A stretch of 35,342 nucleotides of DNA from Gemmatimonadota bacterium (lineage in GTDB: Bacteria; Gemmatimonadota; Gemmatimonadetes; Gemmatimonadales; Gemmatimonadaceae): NCBI GenBank assembly GCA_018969225.1, contig JAGWYS010000010.1:1-35342 (forward strand), read 5' to 3'. Below the pieces are notes generated by a model, which was not told the origin of the DNA, did not search any database, and saw nothing but the letters and a program-made list of their open reading frames with translations. Below are positions 16,157 to 23,962 of this stretch, piece after piece (position 1 is the first letter of the stretch; each line of letters begins with the position of its first letter). The translations under genes were made by a program, and so were the position numbers.

Positions 16157-16807
16157 TCACCGCGTGCCGAAGAGGCGGTCGCCGGCGTCGCCAAGCCCCG
16201 GGAGGATGTAGCCGTTGGCGTTGAGTTCGCGGTCCAACGCGGCGGCGAGCACCGGCACGTCGGGGTGCTCTGCGGCGAAGCGGCGCACCCCCTCGGGGGC
16301 GGCCACCAGGCACAGGAAGCGGATGCGCTGCGCCCCCGCGCGCTGCAGCGAGCGCACCGCCGCGCACGCGCTCCCTCCCGTGGCGAGCATCGGGTCGAGG
16401 AGCAGGAAGTCGCGCTCGGCGGCGTCCCCCGGGACCTTGAAGTAGTAGTCCACGGGCTCCAGGGTGTTGTGATCGCGGTAGAGGCCAATGTGCCCCACGC
16501 GCGCCGAGGGGATGAGGCGGAGGATCCCCTCGACCATCCCCAGCCCGGCCCGGAGGATGGGGACGAGCGTGAGCTTCTTCCCGCGCACCAGGTGCCCGGT
16601 GGCCGGCTCCAGCGGGGTGTCCACCGGGACGGCCTCGAGGGGGAGGTCGCGGGTGGCTTCGTAGGCCATGAGCATCGCGATCTCGTCCACCAGCTCCTTG
16701 AAGTGCTTGGTGGAGGTGGCCCGGTCGCGCAGGAGCGTGAGCTTGTGGCGGACCAGCGGGTGGTCGATGAGCTGCAGCGTGGGGAAGTCGTCGCGCGTGA
16801 CAGGCAT
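16157..16807 (-). CDS. upp: Uracil phosphoribosyltransferase
   Basis: 216 aa, the normal length. Converts uracil and PRPP to UMP in pyrimidine salvage, in the cytoplasm. Recognisable blocks are [14 protein letters not shown] near the N-terminus, [15 protein letters not shown], the PRPP-binding loop [13 protein letters not shown] (residues 135-147) and the uracil-binding C-terminal [13 protein letters not shown]. All expected residues are present. It is divergent from the LOG-family gene with 76 bp between start codons. Confidence 0.96.
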   Translation of the reverse strand: MPVTRDDFPTLQLIDHPLVRHKLTLLRDRATSTKHFKELVDEIAMLMAYEATRDLPLEAVPVDTPLEPATGHLVRGKKLTLVPILRAGLGMVEGILRLIPSARVGHIGLYRDHNTLEPVDYYFKVPGDAAERDFLLLDPMLATGGSACAAVRSLQRAGAQRIRFLCLVAAPEGVRRFAAEHPDVPVLAAALDRELNANGYILPGLGDAGDRLFGTR

Positions 16808-16812
16808 GCCGC

Positions 16813-16819
16813 CAAGCTA
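16813..16819 (-). promoter_or_regulatory. TAGCTTG -10-like box placed for a leaderless upp transcript
   Basis: On the reverse strand the hexamer TAGCTT (16819-16814) ends 6 nt before the upp ATG at 16807, so transcription would begin at or next to the A of the start codon. No Shine-Dalgarno precedes the ATG. Confidence 0.45.
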
Positions 16820-16872
16820 GCGCGCGCGCGGCGTGTCGCCAGCGGCGGGTCGCCGCCGGCCGCCGTGCGGGG

Positions 16873-16879
16873 TAGCTTG
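16873..16879 (+). promoter_or_regulatory. TAGCTTG -10-like box placed for a leaderless LOG transcript
   Basis: TAGCTT (16873-16878) ends 5 nt before ATG 16884, a mirror image of the upp arrangement. The usual -10 to +1 distance puts the transcription start at the ATG. The GGGGG between box and ATG lies too close to serve as a normal Shine-Dalgarno. Confidence 0.45.
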
Positions 16880-16883
16880 GGGG

Positions 16884-17519
16884 ATGGTTGCACCCCCTGA
16901 CCCTTCGCCCCCCGACGCCGGCGGGACACGCCCGCCGATCCGCCGAGTGGCCGTGTATTGCGCCTCCAATTCCGGGGCGCGCCCGGCGTACGAGCGCGCG
17001 GCCGCGGCGCTGGGGCGCGCGTTCGCGGAGGCCGGGTGGGCGGTGGTGTACGGCGGGGGGCGCGTGGGGATGATGGGGGCGCTGGCGGATGCGGCGCTGG
17101 CGGCGGGGGGCGAGGTGATTGGCGTGATCCCCCATGGCCTCGTGCAGCGGGAAGTGGCGCACCACCGCCTCACCGCGCTCCACGTGGTGGACTCGATGCA
17201 CGAGCGCAAGGCGATGATGGCCGACCTGGCCGACGCCTTCGTGACGCTGCCGGGGGGAATCGGCACGCTGGAGGAGTTCTTCGAGGCGTGGACGTGGGGG
17301 CAGCTGGGGGTGCACCGCAAGCCGGTGGCGCTGCTGGATGTGGACGACTACTGGGCCCCGCTGCTGGCCATGTTGCGGCACGCCGAAGCGGAGGGATTCC
17401 TGCGCGGGGCGCTGTCGGAGTGGCTGATGGTGTACGACACGCCGGAGGCGGTGGTGCGCGGGCTGCCGCGCGTGACGCCGCCGGCGGTGCGGCGCTGGTT
17501 GCGGCTGGGCGAGACCTGA
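16884..17519 (+). CDS. LOG-family nucleoside 5'-monophosphate phosphoribohydrolase
   Basis: 211 aa. Shows the LOG/TIGR00730 signatures: VAVYCASNSG at the start of the Rossmann fold, VYGGGRVGMMG (residues 55-65), SMHERK (104-109) and PGGIGTLEEFFE (123-134). LOG enzymes cleave the N-glycosidic bond of AMP or cytokinin riboside monophosphates to release base and ribose-5-phosphate; in bacteria they may serve nucleotide turnover. I chose ATG 16884 over an in-frame ATG at 16833, since the longer form adds only an Arg/Pro stretch and the -10-like box lies between the two. It is divergent from upp, which runs the opposite kind of chemistry (base plus PRPP to nucleotide). Confidence 0.88.
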   Translation: MVAPPDPSPPDAGGTRPPIRRVAVYCASNSGARPAYERAAAALGRAFAEAGWAVVYGGGRVGMMGALADAALAAGGEVIGVIPHGLVQREVAHHRLTALHVVDSMHERKAMMADLADAFVTLPGGIGTLEEFFEAWTWGQLGVHRKPVALLDVDDYWAPLLAMLRHAEAEGFLRGALSEWLMVYDTPEAVVRGLPRVTPPAVRRWLRLGET

Positions 17520-17598
17520 CGCATCGCGCCCGGCGGCGGGCGCAGCCGGCCGGCTGCATCTGGCGGCTGGTGCCCGGGCAAGCGAGAATCCCCATGCC

Positions 17599-18684
17599 AT
17601 GGCCACGGCGCTCATTCAGCAGGCATTTGACCAAGCGGCGCAGCTGCAGCTGTTGCTGGAAGTGGACGGGCGGCTCCGCGCGGTGAATGCGGCGGCGGCG
17701 CGCGCGGTGGGACGTCCGCCCGTCGCGCTGGTGGGGCGGCGGATCTGGGACAGCCCCTTCGCGGCGCTGCTGGGCGACGCCGAGTCCGCCGTCCGGCCCC
17801 TGGTGGCGGAGGCGGCGGACGGCACGAGGGGACAGGTGGAGGTGCCCGTGTCGCGCCTGGACGAGCCCCCGCGGTGGTTCGAGTTCACTGCCACCCCTGT
17901 GCGCGACCCGCGTGGCGCGGTGCACGCCGTGCTGCTGGAGGGGCGCGACCGCACCACGCACCGCGAGGTGGAGCACGTCCGGCGGGAGATCGCGGCGATG
18001 GCGTCCATGGGGCGCCTGGCGGCGAGCGTGGCGCACCAGGTCAACAACCCCCTGGCGGGGATCCAGAACGCGTTCCTGCTGGTGCGCGACGCCATCCCCG
18101 CCGACCATCTGTACGCGCGCTTCGTGGAGGCGATCGACCGGGAGATCGCGCGGATCGCGGCGCTCACGCGGCAGCTGGTGGAGACGTACCGCCCCGACCC
18201 GGGGCCGCGCTCGGAGGCCTCGGTGATCCTGGCGGTCCACGACGCGGTGCACTTCCTGCGCCAGTTGCATGGCGGTCGTCCGCTGGCGCTGGCGGTGGAC
18301 GTGTCGGAGGCGCCCACCATGATCCCCATCCCCGACGCGCTGCTGCGCCAGACGCTCTACAACCTGCTGCAGCAGGCGGCCGACGAGCTGCCGGCCACCG
18401 GGACGCTGTCGGTGCGCGTGGCGCGGGAGGGGGACGGGTGCGTGATTCGCGTGCAGCATGACGGGGCCACGCTCACCGACGCGCAGCGGGCGCAGCTGTT
18501 CGAGCCGGTGGCCGGGCCGGTGGAGCGCGGCAAGCGCCCCGGTGGCGGGGGGATCGGGCTGGCGCTGGTGCGGGAATCGGTGACGGCGGTGCGCGGACGC
18601 CTGACCGCGCACGCCGTGCCCGGCGGCGGGACGCGATATGACGTGACCTTTCCCATGACACCCCTGGCCGGGGGGACGCCATGA
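17599..18684 (+). CDS. PAS-domain sensor histidine kinase, soluble
   Basis: 361 aa with no membrane segment, so probably a cytoplasmic sensor. An N-terminal PAS-like domain (about 10-115: LLLEVDGRLRAVNAAAARAV to WFEFTATPVRDPRG) is followed by the HisKA domain with phospho-accepting His146 in AASVAHQVNNPL (the common form is H-E-I-N-N-P-L; Gln replaces Glu here). The ATPase domain has the N-box LYNLLQQAADEL, a reduced D-x-G region (VQHDGATLTDAQ) and the G-rich GGGGIGLALVRES. In the N-box a Gln stands where a second Asn is common. The gene overlaps the response-regulator gene by ATGA, so the two form one two-component pair. Confidence 0.88.
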   Translation: MATALIQQAFDQAAQLQLLLEVDGRLRAVNAAAARAVGRPPVALVGRRIWDSPFAALLGDAESAVRPLVAEAADGTRGQVEVPVSRLDEPPRWFEFTATPVRDPRGAVHAVLLEGRDRTTHREVEHVRREIAAMASMGRLAASVAHQVNNPLAGIQNAFLLVRDAIPADHLYARFVEAIDREIARIAALTRQLVETYRPDPGPRSEASVILAVHDAVHFLRQLHGGRPLALAVDVSEAPTMIPIPDALLRQTLYNLLQQAADELPATGTLSVRVAREGDGCVIRVQHDGATLTDAQRAQLFEPVAGPVERGKRPGGGGIGLALVRESVTAVRGRLTAHAVPGGGTRYDVTFPMTPLAGGTP

Positions 18685-19403
18685 CAATGCGCGGACGGAT
18701 CCTGATGGCGGATGACGAGCCCACCTTCCTCGAGGCGACCGCCGCGCTGCTGCGGAAGGAGGGGTACGCGGTGGACACGGTGCCCGACGCCGCGGGGGCG
18801 GTGCAAGCGATCACCGAGGCCGCCTACGACCTGCTGATCACCGACCTCGAGATGCCCGGCAATGCCGACCTCGACCTCGTGCAGCAGGTGGCGCACCTGA
18901 GCGGCGGGCTCCCGATCATCGTGATCACGGGCTTCCCGTCCGTGCGGTCGGCGGTGGCGGCCATCGACCTGCCGGTGACGGCGTACCTGGTGAAGCCGGT
19001 GCACTTCCCCGAGCTGCTGCACCGGGTGTCGCAGGCGGTGGCGCGCTTTCGCTCCTATCAGGCGATGCAGCGCACCGAGGCGCGGCTGCGGGTGGCGCGA
19101 CAGGAGACGGAGGCCAAGGCGGCCTCCGACCGCGGGACGGGGGCGGACACCTTCCTCACGCTCACGCTGCGCAATGTCATGGGGTCGCTCACCGACCTCG
19201 AGCAATTGGGGCGGGCGCTCACCACCCAGACCCCCCCCACGGGGGCGCATGCGTGCCAGTTGATCAACTGCCCGCGTGGCGCGCAGCTGCGCCAGGCGGT
19301 GGAGGAAACCATCGCGGTGCTCGAAGAGACGAAGGGGAGCTTCAAGTCGAAGGCGCTGGGAGACCTGCGGGCACGTCTGGAGCTGCTCCTGAAGCACGGG
19401 TAG
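18681..19403 (+). CDS. Response regulator with a helical Cys-containing C-terminus
   Basis: 240 aa. The receiver domain covers about residues 5-125: acidic pair in LMADDEP, phospho-accepting Asp55 in LLITDLEMPG, Thr in VIVITGFPS and Lys in AYLVKPVHF. The rest (about 126-240) is not a known DNA-binding or enzymatic output domain that I can recognise. It begins with a coiled-coil-like helix (QRTEARLRVARQETEAKAAS), then a segment with TLTLRNVMGSLTDLEQLGRAL, a C-x5-C-P block (ACQLINCPRG) and a final helix. The start overlaps the kinase stop by 4 nt. The output may act through protein contacts. Confidence 0.85.
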   Translation: MTMRGRILMADDEPTFLEATAALLRKEGYAVDTVPDAAGAVQAITEAAYDLLITDLEMPGNADLDLVQQVAHLSGGLPIIVITGFPSVRSAVAAIDLPVTAYLVKPVHFPELLHRVSQAVARFRSYQAMQRTEARLRVARQETEAKAASDRGTGADTFLTLTLRNVMGSLTDLEQLGRALTTQTPPTGAHACQLINCPRGAQLRQAVEETIAVLEETKGSFKSKALGDLRARLELLLKHG

Positions 19404-19532
19404 CCCCCCGGCATTCCCCCCCCTTGCGCGGCGCTGTGCACGTCACAATGTTGCAGCTCGTAGGTTGTCCACAACTCAGGGTCGCCCCGCGCGGCCCACC
19501 CTTGTCGGCCAGGAGATCGCTCCTGGAAGTCG

Positions 19533-19576
19533 AAGGCGCGTCTCGTCGCTCTGCGGAGCGGCGGCGCGCCTTTTTT
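19533..19576 (+). terminator. Intrinsic terminator after the two-component genes
   Basis: AAGGCGCG (19533-19540) pairs with CGCGCCTT (19565-19572); inside, CGCTC-TGCG-GAGCG forms a second stem. A run of six T (19571-19576) follows at once. This is the clearest rho-independent terminator in the window. It also argues that the next gene starts downstream of it. Confidence 0.85.
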
Positions 19577-19619
19577 GTTGCCTCGTCCCAACGTGCTTCC
19601 CCTTCATCCGGGCTTGGTC

Positions 19620-21353
19620 ATGCAACGTGCCTCCTTCGCTTCTCCCGCCGCCCCGCTGCTGGCGCCCTCGCTCACGGGTTCCTCGCTGTTGCCGCCGTAT
19701 GCGATGCCCGGAGGGGGCGCGAGCCGGTTTCCGTTGATGACGGATCGCCGCCCGGGGATGGCGGGGCGCCCGTTCCGTCGCGGTGCCGAGACGCCGGCGA
19801 TGCGGGTGCTGGTGTTGGGGGAGGATGCCGCGACGGTGGAGTCGCTCAAGGCTCGGCTCGGTGCCGAGGGGCACGACGTGCTGCTGGCCAGCCGGACCGA
19901 GGGGATCTCGGCGATGCTCGCGCAGGCGCAGGTGCAGTGGCTGCTGGCTGATGCCCGGCTGGAGGGCGCGCGCGCGCTGGTGGAGTCCACGCGCGCCACC
20001 TCCCCCGGGGTGCGCGCGGAGCTGTACGGCGAGGGAGCCGAGTCGATGGCGACGTCGGAGGAGGCCACCGCCACGCCCGTGCTGGCGACGGCCGCGGACG
20101 GGGCGGAGACGGACGAGGTCCCTGCGGCGCCGGCGGCGGCGCCCTCCCCGGACGGCGCGTTTCACGGCATGTACGGCGCCACCCCGGCCATGCAGGGGGT
20201 GTACCGGATGATCCGTCGCGCATCTCGCACGGACGTGACGGTGCTGGTGACCGGGGAGAGCGGCACCGGGAAGGAGCTGGTGGCGCGCGCGCTGCACGAG
20301 GAGAGCCGCCGCCGCGGGAAGCCCTTCGTGGCGCTCAACTGCTCGGCGCTGCCGTCGGAGCTGGTGGAGAGCGAGCTGTTCGGGCACACCAAGGGCGCGT
20401 TCACCGGCGCCATCAAGGACCGCGGCGGTCTCTTCGAGGCGGCCAACGGCGGGACGCTGTTCCTGGACGAGATCGGCGACCTGGGGCCCCTGGCGCAGGC
20501 CAAGGTGCTGCGCGCGCTGGAGAACGGCGAGGTGATGCGCGTGGGGGGAACGCGCTCCACGCAGGTGGACGTGCGGGTGATTGCCGCGACGCACCGTCCG
20601 CTGGAGCAGATGGTGGCGGACGGGCGTTTCCGCGAGGACCTCCTGTACCGGCTGAAGGTGATCACGGTGGCGCTGCCGCCGCTGCGGGAGCGGCGGGAGG
20701 ACCTGCCGCTGCTGGCGTCGCACTTCCTGCGGCATTTCGCCGAGCGCTACGGTCGGCCGGCCCAGGCGCTGGAGCCGGAGGCGATGGCCGCGCTGCTGCG
20801 GCACGAGTGGCCCGGAAACGTGCGCGAGCTGCGCAACGTGATTGAAGGCGCGTTGGTGATGGCTGACGGCGCGCAGGTGACCGTGGGAGACCTGCCGGCG
20901 ACGGTGCGCGGTGGGCGGGGCCTCACGGACGGGGCACCCTGGGGGGGGCGCCTGGCGGGTGTCATGGCGGGGGGCACGATGGCCACCATCGGGGCGGTGG
21001 CGGAGCGTCAGGTGCCGTTGCCGGGGACCGCGGGACTGGCCGATGGAATGCTGGCGGTGCTCGCCCAGGCGGAGATGCCCTTCGTGGAGGCGCGGGAGCA
21101 GGCGTTGCGGGAGTTTGACCGGGCCTTCCTGGCGGCGGCGCTGGAACGCCATGGCGGGAACATCGCACGCACGGCGCGCGCGCTGGGGTTGCACCGCCAG
21201 TCGCTGCAGAAGCTGCTGGCGCGCCGGGCGCTGCGGCAGGATGCGCACCCCGAACGGCGGGGCGCGCTGCGGGGCGTGGCCTCGGGGGGCGAGGCCGGTG
21301 TGGAGGCCGTGGCCGCGCCAGACGCCGCGATGCTGGCGGACGCCACGCGGTGA
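19620..21353 (+). CDS. NtrC-type sigma-54-dependent transcriptional activator
   Basis: 577 aa from ATG 19620, the first ATG after the terminator; later in-frame starts exist (ATG 19800 begins [10 protein letters not shown], where the receiver-like fold starts). That receiver is short: beta1 carries G-E-D in place of the acidic pair, an Asp is present in LLADARL, and the sequence ends in a linker before a conserved Lys is reached. The AAA+ core is complete: Walker A GESGTGKE (212-219), GAFTGA (from 259), Walker [12 protein letters not shown] and the arginine-finger region FREDLLYRL. The C-terminal Fis-type helix-turn-helix reads [19 protein letters not shown]. It should remodel sigma-54 RNA polymerase at target promoters. 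Its signal input is unclear. Confidence 0.9.
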   Translation: MQRASFASPAAPLLAPSLTGSSLLPPYAMPGGGASRFPLMTDRRPGMAGRPFRRGAETPAMRVLVLGEDAATVESLKARLGAEGHDVLLASRTEGISAMLAQAQVQWLLADARLEGARALVESTRATSPGVRAELYGEGAESMATSEEATATPVLATAADGAETDEVPAAPAAAPSPDGAFHGMYGATPAMQGVYRMIRRASRTDVTVLVTGESGTGKELVARALHEESRRRGKPFVALNCSALPSELVESELFGHTKGAFTGAIKDRGGLFEAANGGTLFLDEIGDLGPLAQAKVLRALENGEVMRVGGTRSTQVDVRVIAATHRPLEQMVADGRFREDLLYRLKVITVALPPLRERREDLPLLASHFLRHFAERYGRPAQALEPEAMAALLRHEWPGNVRELRNVIEGALVMADGAQVTVGDLPATVRGGRGLTDGAPWGGRLAGVMAGGTMATIGAVAERQVPLPGTAGLADGMLAVLAQAEMPFVEAREQALREFDRAFLAAALERHGGNIARTARALGLHRQSLQKLLARRALRQDAHPERRGALRGVASGGEAGVEAVAAPDAAMLADATR

Positions 21354-21398
21354 CGCATGGGCTCCACGGTGCGGATACCCGATTGCTCCATTCGGCCA

Positions 21399-21405
21399 TA
21401 TCTTG
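21399..21405 (+). promoter_or_regulatory. TATCTTG -10-like box upstream of the ArsR gene
   Basis: TATCTTGGGGGG matches the box in front of holA (TATCTTTGGGGG). It lies 80 nt before the chosen ArsR start, so this transcript would have a leader. No -35 element can be made out. Confidence 0.35.
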
Positions 21406-21485
21406 GGGGGAGCAAGTTGGTCCGTGCGTCGATGACGGTGCCGGATCCTTACCTGAATGCTCTGGCGTGTCCCCGGGAGCCCCGC

Positions 21486-21815
21486 ATGGGTCGCCGCATC
21501 CCCGCTGTTGACGATTACCCCAACCTGGCCGCGCGCTTTCGTGCGCTGGCGGACCCCACGCGCCTGCAGCTGCTGTCGCTCCTGCAGGATGGCGAGCAGA
21601 CGGTGTCGGAGCTGGTGGACCGCAGCGGGCAGGGACAGGCCAACGTCTCCAAGCACCTGCAGCAGCTGCACGGCCAGGGGTTCGTGACGCGGCGCAAGGC
21701 GGGGTTGTTCGTGCACTACGGCCTGGCCGACCGGCGGCTGATGCGGTTGTGCGCGCAGCTGCAGGCGATCCCCGCCAACGGCGCCTCGGTGGCGGGGCGT
21801 TCCGTCGGGCGGTAA
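21486..21815 (+). CDS. ArsR-family winged-helix repressor
   Basis: 109 aa from ATG 21486, which has GGGAG 8 nt upstream; longer in-frame starts add unconserved sequence. The winged helix is plain: FRALADPTRLQLLSLLQDGE, then TVSELVDRSGQGQANVSKHL as recognition region, then GFVTRRKAGLFVHYGLAD as the wing. The Cys-Val-Cys metal site of classical ArsR/SmtB is absent; the only cysteine is in the last helix. It is therefore likely to sense something other than arsenite or to bind DNA constitutively. The target is probably its own region or the nuclease gene 51 bp downstream. Confidence 0.85.
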   Translation: MGRRIPAVDDYPNLAARFRALADPTRLQLLSLLQDGEQTVSELVDRSGQGQANVSKHLQQLHGQGFVTRRKAGLFVHYGLADRRLMRLCAQLQAIPANGASVAGRSVGR

Positions 21816-21818
21816 GAT
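21813..21818 (+). promoter_or_regulatory. TAAGAT -10-like box before the beta-CASP nuclease gene
   Basis: TAAGAT overlaps the ArsR stop codon and is followed by GGGGA-GT-CCCC. It would give a leader of about 40 nt. Tentative, with no -35 element seen. Confidence 0.25.
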
Positions 21819-21866
21819 CGGGGAGTCCCCGCCCCGTTTCCTGTCCCTTTGCGCACGCGCCGCCCC

Positions 21867-23264
21867 ATGGAGATCGAATTTTCCGGCGCTGCCGGCGAGG
21901 TGACCGGCTCCTGCCACATCGTCCGGGCCAACGGACGGACCATCCTGCTGGACTGCGGGCTGTTCCAGGGGCGCCGGTCGGAAAGCCGCGGGAAGAACGA
22001 GCGGCTGCCGGTGCCGGTGGATGCGCTGGACGCGGTGGTGCTGTCGCACGCGCACATCGACCACGCGGGACGCCTCCCCTACTTGGTGGCGCAGGGGTAC
22101 ACCGGCCCCATCTGGGCCACGCCCGCCACGCGGGACCTGTGCGCCATCATGCTGGCCGACTCCGCGCACATCCAGGAGAAGGACGCCGAGTGGCTCGCCC
22201 GTCACGGGCGGGCGGTGGCGCCACCGCTGTACCGCGTGGAGGATGCCACCCGCACCCTGTCGCAGATGGCGGGAATCCCGCTGGGGCGGTGGTTTGCGGT
22301 GACCGACGGCGTGCGGGCGCAGTTCACCGAGGCGGGGCACATCCTGGGAAGCGCCTCGGTGGTGCTGGAGGTCACCGAGGGGGGCGCGCCGCGCCGTGTG
22401 GTGTTCTCGGGGGACATCGGGCGGAGCGGGCTGCCGATCATCCGCGACCCGCAGCCGCCGTCGGGGGGCGCCGACCTGGTGGTGTGCGAGAGCACCTACG
22501 GCGACCGAGACCACGTGTCGGTGGAGGGGGCGCGCGAGGCGCTGGGGGCGGTGATCCGCCGCACGGCCGAGCGCGGCGGGCGGGTGCTCATCCCCGCGTT
22601 TGCAGTGGGGCGGACGCAGGAGCTGGTGTACGACTTGCACGCGCTGTATCACGACCGGAAGATCCCCAACATCCCCGTGTTCATCGACTCGCCGCTGGCG
22701 ACGGCGGCCACGGGGGTGTTCACGATGCACCCCGAGCTGTTCGACCTGGGGGAGCGCCTGGTGCGCGACGGCGGGGGGATCTTCGACTTTCCCCTGGTGA
22801 AGTTCACGCGCGACGTGGCGGAATCGAAGAAGCTGAACACGCTGCGCGGCCCGCTGGTGGTGATCGCGGCCTCGGGGATGGCCGAGTCGGGGCGGATCCT
22901 GCACCACCTGCGCAACGGCGCGGACAATCCGCGCAACACGATCCTGATCGTGGGGTTCCAGGCGGAGCACACGCTGGGGCGGCGCATCCTCGAGCGTCGC
23001 CCGGTGATCCGGGTGCTGGGAGAGGAGGTGCCGCTGCGCGCGGAGGTGGCGGTGCTCAACGGCTACAGCGCGCATGCCGACCGCACCGAACTGCACCGGT
23101 GGCTCTCGGCGGTGCGGCTGGGGGGGGCATCGTCGGGGCGCGGGGCGCCACCCGTGCACCTCGTGCACGGCGAGCCGTCGGCGCAGGCGGCGTTTGCGGC
23201 GCAGCTGCGGGCCGACGGCTTCGCGGTGACCATCCCCCATCCGGGGCAGACGGTCCGGCTGTGA
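21867..23264 (+). CDS. Beta-CASP metallo-beta-lactamase RNA nuclease
   Basis: 465 aa; ATG 21867 gives the usual start MEIEFSGAAGEVTGSCHIV. The metal motif is SHAHIDHAGRLP (His61, His63, Asp65, His66), followed by GHILGSAS and SGDIGRSG. The beta-CASP insertion shows ESTYGDRDH, RVLIPAFAVGRTQELVY, FIDSPLA and ASGMAESGRILHH. The RMMBL end reads VLNGYSAHADRTEL and LVHGEPSAQ. This order is that of the bacterial YSH1/CPSF73-like nucleases, which cut RNA with two zinc ions. It lies after an ArsR gene with a separate -10-like box. The RNA targets are unknown. It differs from RNase J, which is longer. Confidence 0.9.
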   Translation: MEIEFSGAAGEVTGSCHIVRANGRTILLDCGLFQGRRSESRGKNERLPVPVDALDAVVLSHAHIDHAGRLPYLVAQGYTGPIWATPATRDLCAIMLADSAHIQEKDAEWLARHGRAVAPPLYRVEDATRTLSQMAGIPLGRWFAVTDGVRAQFTEAGHILGSASVVLEVTEGGAPRRVVFSGDIGRSGLPIIRDPQPPSGGADLVVCESTYGDRDHVSVEGAREALGAVIRRTAERGGRVLIPAFAVGRTQELVYDLHALYHDRKIPNIPVFIDSPLATAATGVFTMHPELFDLGERLVRDGGGIFDFPLVKFTRDVAESKKLNTLRGPLVVIAASGMAESGRILHHLRNGADNPRNTILIVGFQAEHTLGRRILERRPVIRVLGEEVPLRAEVAVLNGYSAHADRTELHRWLSAVRLGGASSGRGAPPVHLVHGEPSAQAAFAAQLRADGFAVTIPHPGQTVRL

Positions 23265-23312
23265 CCGCGGCATGACGCCGCCCGACGTGCGGCTGGCGCG
23301 CGCGACCTCGTG

Positions 23313-23915
23313 ATGCGGCGTTGGGGTGGGCGCCTCGCGGGCGCCGCCGCGCTGGGGTGGCTGCTGGTGCTGCTGCTGGTGGCGGCGTGGGGCACGCGGG
23401 ATGCCAGCGGCCACGGCGATGTGATCGTGGTGCTGGGGGCCGCGCACTACGCCGGACGCCCGTCGCCGGTGCTGCGGGCGCGCCTCGACCAAGGGGTGGC
23501 GCTCTGGCGGGCCGGTCGGGCGCCGCGCCTGCTGGTCACGGGCGGGCGGCGTGCCGGCGACGCGCTGAGCGAGGCCGAAGCCGGGGCCCGGTACCTGCGC
23601 CGCCATGGGGTGCCGACCTCGGCGATCCTGCTGGAAGTGGAAGGGCGCACCACGCTGGCGTCGATGCGCGGCGCGGCGCGCGTGCTGCACGAGGCGGTGG
23701 GGGCGCAACCGCGGGTGCTGCTGGTGAGCGACCCCTTCCACATGCTGCGGCTGGAGCTGGTGGCGCGATTGCTGGGGATGCGTCCCCTCCCCACCCCCAC
23801 GCGCACCAGCCCCATCTCCGCGCGCACGCGGGTGCAGCTGGAGTACCTGGTGCGGGAAACCGGGGCGCTGCCGGCTGACGTGTGGCAGCTGGTGCGCCCC
23901 GGCGGGCGCGATTGA
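23313..23915 (+). CDS. YdcF/DUF218 (SanA/ElyC-like) membrane-anchored protein
   Basis: 200 aa from ATG 23313 (a GTG lies directly before it). One N-terminal membrane segment (AAALGWLLVLLLVAAWG, about 11-27) anchors a DUF218 domain. Conserved blocks are DVIVVLGAAHYAGRPSPVL, RLDQGVALWRAGRAPRLLVTGG, SEAEAGARYL, ILLEVEGRTTLASMRGAA and VLLVSDPFHMLR. DUF218 members such as SanA, ElyC and YdcF are tied to envelope integrity; the biochemical reaction is not settled. It is convergent with the protease gene that follows. Confidence 0.87.
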   Translation: MRRWGGRLAGAAALGWLLVLLLVAAWGTRDASGHGDVIVVLGAAHYAGRPSPVLRARLDQGVALWRAGRAPRLLVTGGRRAGDALSEAEAGARYLRRHGVPTSAILLEVEGRTTLASMRGAARVLHEAVGAQPRVLLVSDPFHMLRLELVARLLGMRPLPTPTRTSPISARTRVQLEYLVRETGALPADVWQLVRPGGRD

Positions 23916-23960
23916 GCCCCGCCCTGGCCGACCCGCGGGGCGGGGGCTCCCCGCCCCCGC
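23914..23960. terminator. Convergent terminator with two alternative hairpins
   Basis: GAGCCCCGCCC (23914-23924) can pair with GGGCGGGGGCTC (23938-23949, one bulged G). Alternatively, GCGGGGCGGGGG (23935-23946) can pair with CCCCGCCCCCGC (23949-23960, with a bulge). The two stems share the central G-run and exclude each other. The element fills the gap between the DUF218 gene and the reverse-strand protease gene. No T-tract. Confidence 0.55.
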
Positions 23961-23962
23961 GC

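Noticed and set aside
19435-19456. Possible sigma-54 promoter (TGTGCAC ... TTGCAGC)
   Set aside because: The GG and GC doublets are not at the required spacing, and the strong terminator at 19533-19576 lies between it and the next gene.
19476-23741. Reverse-strand open frame of 1421 codons
   Set aside because: It lies opposite well-supported genes (sigma-54 activator, ArsR, beta-CASP nuclease, DUF218). Its translation is a low-complexity Arg/His/Pro/Gln sequence, as expected from antisense reading of GC-rich codons.
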